Shown: positions 5,877 to 10,230 of the stretch, in pieces | Layout of the letters: every line of letters starts with the position of its first letter | Position numbering within the stretch: the first letter of the stretch is position 1 | Program-made: the position numbers and the translations under genes | Assembly (NCBI GenBank): GCA_023405875.1 | Contig: JAEXXN010000221.1 | Span: 1 to 10,230 of the forward strand | DNA length: 10,230 bases | From: Bacillota bacterium | GTDB lineage: Bacteria; Bacillota; Clostridia; Lutisporales; Lutisporaceae | Direction: 5' to 3' | Notes under the pieces: generated by a model | What the model was told of the DNA's origin: nothing | Databases searched by the model: none | Seen by the model: the letters and a program-made list of their open reading frames with translations, nothing else

Positions 5877-6590
5877 TTATTCCGGTTTAAAAACAGGGTT
5901 TCCTTCATGCCCCATTTCTATTGTACCTTTCAGCTTCTGCTTTTTTACATCTTCTATGATCGACTTGGCGAAGCTGACTTTATAATTCATATTTCCGCCG
6001 TCGCCCAGATTTGCTTTTAATCCATCCGATATCTTAAGCCTTATATTTGATAGATCACTGATATCTATCTCTGTAACCTGATTCAGTATTCCTGCATTCT
6101 TTATCTCTTTTATCAGCTGGGTCGTTGTGTCAAATTGCTCTTTATTTTCAATGCTTAAGAATTCACCCACCTTAAAGGTCTCAAATTTCAATCCCTTGAC
6201 CACAGGTAAATCGGTACGCTTGATGGCAGGGTTGATTTCCAGTATCATTCCTTCTTCGTCAATATTGAGATAAGAACCCACATAGGGTACATATGCCATG
6301 ATCTCCCTCTCAATTATATCGATCATTACCTTATTGGGTATGCTCCGTCTTATCTTGATCATCTTGACATAGGGATTCTTGAATATGTTCTTCATCGAAT
6401 TTCTTTTATTTATTCTGAATATATTTTCCCCATAATATATAGATGACAGCTTTATGATTTCTTCTCTTGTTACATTATTGTTTCCATTAACAGTTATAAA
6501 TTTAATCTGAAAAAAACTGGAAGCCAGAAAAAATGCAGTAAATATGCAAACTATAAATAATAAAACTATATATTTAAACCGTCCTCTCAT
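5877..6590 (-). CDS. ftsQ: Cell division protein FtsQ/DivIB
   Basis: FtsQ (DivIB in Gram-positives) is a bitopic divisome protein that links early and late division proteins and interacts with FtsL and DivIC/FtsB. The 237-residue product has a short basic cytoplasmic end, one membrane segment (about 8-28) and a POTRA domain (about 29-97: IKFITVNGNNNVTREEIIK to RRSIPNKVMIDIIERE). A beta domain follows, with AYVPYVGSYLNIDEEGMIL and LPVVKGLKF. The C-terminal region NIRLKISDGLKANLGD and YKVSFAKSIIEDV is typical of the family. ATG 6590 follows AGGAG with 7-nt spacing. It lies 229 bp after murA and 27 bp before the first DUF881 gene, so it probably heads a block of ftsQ, two DUF881 genes and sbp. 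Confidence 0.94.
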   Translation of the reverse strand: MRGRFKYIVLLFIVCIFTAFFLASSFFQIKFITVNGNNNVTREEIIKLSSIYYGENIFRINKRNSMKNIFKNPYVKMIKIRRSIPNKVMIDIIEREIMAYVPYVGSYLNIDEEGMILEINPAIKRTDLPVVKGLKFETFKVGEFLSIENKEQFDTTTQLIKEIKNAGILNQVTEIDISDLSNIRLKISDGLKANLGDGGNMNYKVSFAKSIIEDVKKQKLKGTIEMGHEGNPVFKPE

Positions 6591-6664
6591 ATTTACACTC
6601 CTGTACGCTATGGGAAATATCTATGATATTCCTTATTCAAGCTTTGCATAACGTTTCCTTATTT

Positions 6665-6694
6665 AATATATCACATAAATTCTTGCTGTGACAG
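6665..6694 (-). promoter_or_regulatory. Candidate sigma-A promoter for the ftsQ block
   Basis: In the 229-bp gap after murA the minus strand has CTGTCA (6694-6689, four of six matches). After 18 bp comes TATATT (6670-6665, five of six) preceded by TG one base upstream, an extended -10. Transcription would start near 6658. A small hairpin (AATATC-TAT-GATATT, 6616-6630) lies between there and the ftsQ ribosome binding site. I see no clear terminator after murA, so this promoter may be added to readthrough. Confidence 0.45.
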
Positions 6695-6819
6695 GTATGT
6701 GCTTGTCCTTTTTTATTCCAAAATTATACTGCACCCTGTTCGGCTGATGATGGTAATAAACAAGCCTCAGATATGCAGTTATTTTCAAAGCAATAAAAAT
6801 CATAAAAAGAGCAGCGGCC

Positions 6820-8073
6820 TTAGATTCTGTGTATATCAGCACCTAATCTGGATAGTTTATTTTCTAGTTTATCATATCCTCTATCTATATGCAATTTCAC
6901 ATTATCAACCACCGTAGTCCCTTCTGCTGCAAGCCCTGCAAGTACAAGTGCGGCTCCGCCTCTCAGGTCTCCGGCTTTTACCTCGGCGCCTGTCAGTCTT
7001 TTCACACCTCTTATAATCGCTGTTCTTCCGTCAACCTTGATACTGGCACCCATTTTCATAAGCTCTTCAACGTGCTTATACCTGCTTTCAAAAACAGTTT
7101 CTATGAATATGCTTGTTCCCTTGGCCAACGTCATCACAGCCATCATCTGAGCCTGCATGTCTGTGGCAAAGCCCGGGTATGGAAGTGTCTTAATGACCTC
7201 GACAGCCTTGAGCTTTTTATTGCATACTATTTGCAGGCTGTTATCATATTCACTGATGGTGCACCCGCTTTCTGCGAGCTTTGAAGACACTGCCTTCAAG
7301 TGATCGATTATTACATTGTTTAAAATAACGCTTCCACCGGTTATGGCCGTGGCAGCCATTAATGTTCCCGCGACTATTCTGTCCGGTATCACAGTGTGTT
7401 CTACATCATGGAATTCCTTTACTCCCTCTATCCTTACAGTACTGGTTCCTGCTCCAATTACCCTGGCTCCCATTCCGTTTAAAAAATTCTGCAGGTCAAT
7501 AATTTCCGGTTCCTTTGCCGCATTTTGTATTATTGTCACTCCGTCAGCAGTGGTAGCGGCAAGCATAATATTCTCTGTAGCTCCCACGCTCGGATAATCA
7601 AAGTTTATCTCCACTCCTTTAAGTTTATCACATTCGCAGTTAATGTAACCATGGGCCTCGGTAATTTTTGCTCCCATCCTTTTTAAACCTGACAAATGGA
7701 TATCTATAGGCCTGGGTCCAATTTCGCATCCTCCGGGATAACTTATCTTAACCTGTTTATGTCTGGCCAGCATTGCACCCATTAAAATTATCGAAGATCG
7801 CATTTCCCTCACGGGCTTTTCGGGTACAGTAGTTTCAAGCTGGTTATTCGATTTTACGATTAGTGTATTATTCTCAAAAAAACACTTGCAGCCTATAATC
7901 CGCAGAAGCCCGATCAGCAATTCAACGTCTTTAAGCTCAGGAACATTATGGATAACCGATTCCTTTCCACTTATTATGGTAGCGGCAAGTACGGGCAGAA
8001 CATAATTTTTGGAACCATCGACTCTTATATCCCCTTCAAGTTTATGCCCGCCGTTTATCACGAACCTATCCAT
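6820..8073 (-). CDS. murA: UDP-N-acetylglucosamine 1-carboxyvinyltransferase MurA
   Basis: MurA transfers enolpyruvate from phosphoenolpyruvate to UDP-GlcNAc, the first committed step of peptidoglycan synthesis, in the cytoplasm. The 417-residue product is full length. The substrate-binding Lys22-Asn23 lies in GSKNYVLP. The catalytic cysteine is Cys116 in PGGCEIGPRPID; cysteine here normally means fosfomycin sensitivity. The general base Asp305 lies in FATDMQAQ, and the C-terminal HIDRGYDKLENKL provides Arg398. I start it at ATG 8073 (MDRFVINGG), after GGGGGTG. The upstream in-frame ATG 8100 adds nine residues foreign to the family and has no ribosome binding site. It lies where murB is found in B. 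subtilis. Whether it is the main MurA or a second paralogue cannot be told from this window. Confidence 0.96.
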   Translation of the reverse strand: MDRFVINGGHKLEGDIRVDGSKNYVLPVLAATIISGKESVIHNVPELKDVELLIGLLRIIGCKCFFENNTLIVKSNNQLETTVPEKPVREMRSSIILMGAMLARHKQVKISYPGGCEIGPRPIDIHLSGLKRMGAKITEAHGYINCECDKLKGVEINFDYPSVGATENIMLAATTADGVTIIQNAAKEPEIIDLQNFLNGMGARVIGAGTSTVRIEGVKEFHDVEHTVIPDRIVAGTLMAATAITGGSVILNNVIIDHLKAVSSKLAESGCTISEYDNSLQIVCNKKLKAVEVIKTLPYPGFATDMQAQMMAVMTLAKGTSIFIETVFESRYKHVEELMKMGASIKVDGRTAIIRGVKRLTGAEVKAGDLRGGAALVLAGLAAEGTTVVDNVKLHIDRGYDKLENKLSRLGADIHRI

Positions 8074-8120
8074 CAACGATTTACACCCCCAGGAAGCCAT
8101 TATTATTCAATCATATTAAT

Positions 8121-8149
8121 ATACTATGCATCTCTTCCTCAGGTGTTAC
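8121..8149 (-). promoter_or_regulatory. Weak candidate promoter upstream of murA
   Basis: The 116-bp gap between murG and murA contains, on the minus strand, GTAACA (8149-8144) and TAGTAT (8126-8121) at 17-bp spacing, each with four of six consensus matches. TATATT (8123-8118) overlaps but would need a 20-bp spacer. The gap is longer than elsewhere in this gene run, which makes a promoter plausible, but the match is weak. Confidence 0.28.
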
Positions 8150-8189
8150 AGGATTTCTGTCAGCCAGGCAGTTCAAGGCACTGCAAACA

Positions 8190-9308
8190 CTAGGCTTCCT
8201 TGCTCCGGGCAAGTCTCTCCGCAGCCTTTACGATTACATAAGCGGCATCGGTTCTGCCCAGCTCCTTGCTTTTCATGCCCATATTGCTTATTTTCTCCGG
8301 TTTATTCAGCATGTCGCAGACTTCATCATATAAGATGTCTGCATTCAGATCCCTTTCAAGAATAACTATCGCTGCTCCATTCTTCTCCAGTGCTCTTGCA
8401 TTATATTCCTGATGATTATCTGTGGCATAAGGGTACGGAATCAATATAGACGGCTTGCCCAGGGCTGTTATCTCCGACAGGGTACTGGCTCCGCATCTGC
8501 TTATTATAATATCACCGGCTGCCAAAGCATAAGGCATATTGTACAAATAAGGCATTACCCTCAGGTTTTCCGCCCCCGTATCAATGCCTTCGGCTTTGTA
8601 CTTGCCCATAATATCATCATATTGGGTTTCTCCTGTCATATGAAGCATTTGAAAGCTTTTCTTCATAACACACTGCTTTGCCAGCAGCAGTACGCTTTCA
8701 TTAAGCCTCCTGGCACCCCTGCTGCCTCCGACAACAAATACCACCGGAAGCTCCTTTGAAAAGCCAAACTCCTTTATCCCCTCATCCCTGCTTATACTGA
8801 GCATATTGCCCCTTATGGGGTTTCCGGTGACAATCACCTTGTCGCTCTTGGGAAAATACTTCTTAGCCTCCGGAAAATTCACGGCAATAATATCAACAAG
8901 CCTTGCCAGGATTTTATTGGTAACTCCCGGAAAGGCGTTTTGCTCATGTATAAGTGTCGGTACGTTCATAAGTGCGGCAGCAAGCAATACAGAGCCGCAT
9001 ACGTATCCTCCGGTTCCTATTACTATATCAGGCTTAAAGTCTCTTATCAGCTTGGATACCTTAAACAGGCTCACAAAGGACTGGGTGACCGCCGTCACGT
9101 TTCCAAGGCTGAATTTCCTTTCAAAGCCTCTTACCTTTATTGTAAGCAGCTTGAAGCCCTCCTTCGGCACAATGCTGCTTTCCAGGCCTTTTTCGGTCCC
9201 TATGAACAACAATTCGGCATCCTTATATTGTTTCTTTATCTCTTTTGCAATGGACACTGCAGGATAGATATGTCCCCCGGTGCCGCCCCCGGACAGTATG
9301 ACTCTCAT
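8190..9308 (-). CDS. murG: MurG, lipid II-forming N-acetylglucosaminyltransferase
   Basis: MurG transfers GlcNAc from UDP-GlcNAc to lipid I on the inner face of the membrane, producing lipid II, the substrate of the SEDS polymerase encoded just upstream. The 372-residue product shows the GT-B fold marks of the family. These are the glycine-rich loop GGGTGGH (7-13), HEQNAFPG (121-128), TGNPIR (161-166), GGSRGA (194-199), SRCGASTLSE (270-279) and PYPYATDNHQEYNA (291-304). I choose ATG 9308 (MRVILSGGG) because AGGTGGGAG lies 9 nt before it. A TTG at 9317 in the same frame abuts that site and overlaps the upstream stop. The gene begins 5 bp after that stop, so the two are co-transcribed. Confidence 0.97.
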   Translation of the reverse strand: MRVILSGGGTGGHIYPAVSIAKEIKKQYKDAELLFIGTEKGLESSIVPKEGFKLLTIKVRGFERKFSLGNVTAVTQSFVSLFKVSKLIRDFKPDIVIGTGGYVCGSVLLAAALMNVPTLIHEQNAFPGVTNKILARLVDIIAVNFPEAKKYFPKSDKVIVTGNPIRGNMLSISRDEGIKEFGFSKELPVVFVVGGSRGARRLNESVLLLAKQCVMKKSFQMLHMTGETQYDDIMGKYKAEGIDTGAENLRVMPYLYNMPYALAAGDIIISRCGASTLSEITALGKPSILIPYPYATDNHQEYNARALEKNGAAIVILERDLNADILYDEVCDMLNKPEKISNMGMKSKELGRTDAAYVIVKAAERLARSKEA

Positions 9309-9313
9309 TATGC

Positions 9314-10230
9314 TCAACTCCCACCTGTTTTTACAGTTCTGGATATATTCAAAAGGATTCCCATATTCATCATTACAAATAGCAGCGAAGATCCCCCCGA
9401 GCTTATAAACGGAAGGGAAATACCTGTGGTAGGAATGGATACGGTTGCTACCGCTATATTAAGCGTCGCCTGTATTGCGATCATACAGGTGATGCCCGTT
9501 GCAAGCAGGCAGCCGAAGGTATCCGGGCAGAACAAGGCAATTCTCAGGCCTCTCCATATAAGAAGCAGGAACAATATCACTATTGTTGCAGTTCCTATGA
9601 AGCCCAGTTCTTCTCCGATAATTGAAAAAATGAAATCGTTCTGCGGCTCCGGTATGTAAAAGAACTTCTGCCTGCTGTTTCCCAGTCCCAGGCCGAATAT
9701 CCCTCCCGAGCCGAGAGCATACAGCGACTGTATCGCCTGGTAGCCGGTATTCAGCGGATCGGCCCAGGGATTCATATATGAGGTTACACGTTCAAGCATA
9801 TAAGGCTTTTTCATAACTATGTACGCTACTGCCGGAACCATCGGTATGACCCAGCCCAGAAGGTAGATGATTTTGGTCCCTGCCGCAAACAGCATTGCAA
9901 AGGTTATCATTACTATGCTTCCGGCCATACTGAGGTTGGGCTCCAATATTATAAGCACAAAATATATGCCCATCAGTATTATGTAAGGCAGGACCCCCTG
10001 CTGGAAGCTCCTGATCTTTTCTTTTTTGTTGCTTATGCTTTTCGCCATGAATATTATAAGCGCAAACTTGGCAAATTCAGAGGGCTGCATCGTCCAGGGC
10101 CCTATCTTTATCCACCTGATCGCACCCTTTGCCCCATAACCGATTCCGGGTATAAATACCGCAATCAGCAGCAGAAAGCTCAGCAGCACCATAGGCGCTG
10201 CAAATTTACCGAATATCCTGTAGTCTATCC
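9314..10230 (-). CDS. ftsW: SEDS-family peptidoglycan polymerase FtsW/SpoVE (N-terminus cut by window edge)
   Basis: The open frame runs to the right edge (first visible residues IDYRIFGKFAAP) with 304 residues present. Family members have about 360-400, so some 60-90 N-terminal residues are missing. SEDS proteins are multi-spanning membrane glycosyltransferases that polymerise lipid II together with a class B penicillin-binding protein. Motifs seen are IPGIGYGAKGAIRWI, QPSEFAKFALIIFMA, EPNLSMAG and IPEPQNDFIFSIIGEELG, whose Asp is the conserved essential one. The signature PTTGISLPFISSGGSS follows near the C-terminus. Sequence alone does not decide between vegetative FtsW and sporulation SpoVE. 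The position before murG is that of spoVE in B. subtilis and of the gene usually called ftsW in other bacteria. Confidence 0.95.
   Translation of the reverse strand, partial: IDYRIFGKFAAPMVLLSFLLLIAVFIPGIGYGAKGAIRWIKIGPWTMQPSEFAKFALIIFMAKSISNKKEKIRSFQQGVLPYIILMGIYFVLIILEPNLSMAGSIVMITFAMLFAAGTKIIYLLGWVIPMVPAVAYIVMKKPYMLERVTSYMNPWADPLNTGYQAIQSLYALGSGGIFGLGLGNSRQKFFYIPEPQNDFIFSIIGEELGFIGTATIVILFLLLIWRGLRIALFCPDTFGCLLATGITCMIAIQATLNIAVATVSIPTTGISLPFISSGGSSLLFVMMNMGILLNISRTVKTGGS

Noticed and set aside
8940..9659. Plus-strand open frame of 239 codons across murG and ftsW
   Set aside because: Antisense to two certain genes whose motifs are intact; length alone is not support.
1..10230. Mobile element, CRISPR, phage, toxin-antitoxin or biosynthetic cluster
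   Set aside because: No transposase, integrase, spaced direct-repeat array, tRNA edge or foreign gene is visible; gene order is the conserved division and sporulation cluster throughout.

Overview
The window is a moderately A+T-rich stretch from an endospore-forming member of the Firmicutes, most likely class Clostridia. Every gene I can support is on the minus strand, so the biological order runs from high to low coordinates. The order is: SEDS polymerase (ftsW or spoVE, cut by the right edge), murG, murA, ftsQ/divIB, two tandem DUF881 genes, sbp, ftsZ, spoIIGA, sigE, sigG (cut by the left edge). This is the distal half of the division and cell wall (dcw) cluster followed by the spoIIG/sigG sporulation locus. 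The assignment to spore-forming Firmicutes rests on SpoIIGA, pro-sigma-E and sigma-G. The clostridial leaning rests on murA sitting between murG and ftsQ, and on ftsA being absent between sbp and ftsZ; in Bacillus subtilis murB and ftsA occupy those places.

Right part (about 4059-10230): peptidoglycan precursor synthesis and the divisome. The SEDS protein polymerises lipid II, MurG makes lipid II, MurA makes the first committed precursor, and FtsQ scaffolds the divisome. Two DUF881 membrane proteins and the small membrane protein Sbp follow. Genes inside each block are tightly packed (4-bp overlap to 27-bp gap). Gaps of 116 bp before murA and 229 bp before ftsQ leave room for internal promoters, and the one before ftsQ has a fair candidate.

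Middle (2853-4058): ftsZ has a GTG start, a strong ribosome binding site and a clear intrinsic terminator downstream, so it ends one transcription block.

Left part (1-2852): the sporulation locus. The 476-bp gap before spoIIGA contains a candidate promoter with near-consensus hexamers held 21 bp apart and two near-consensus Spo0A boxes upstream. This layout matches the Spo0A-activated, long-spaced spoIIG promoter known from B. subtilis. SpoIIGA is the membrane aspartic protease that activates pro-sigma-E, whose gene follows. A terminator ends the spoIIGA-sigE unit, and sigG has its own candidate forespore-type promoter. The spoIIGA leader and the spoIIGA-sigE gap (164 bp) both carry inverted repeats that the known genes do not explain.

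I see no mobile element, CRISPR array, rRNA or tRNA, and no wholly new gene system. The unexplained material is in the non-coding DNA around spoIIGA and sigE. Several starts were moved to downstream codons with better ribosome binding sites and family alignment: sigG 431, sigE 1306, DUF881 copy 5128, murA 8073, murG 9308.
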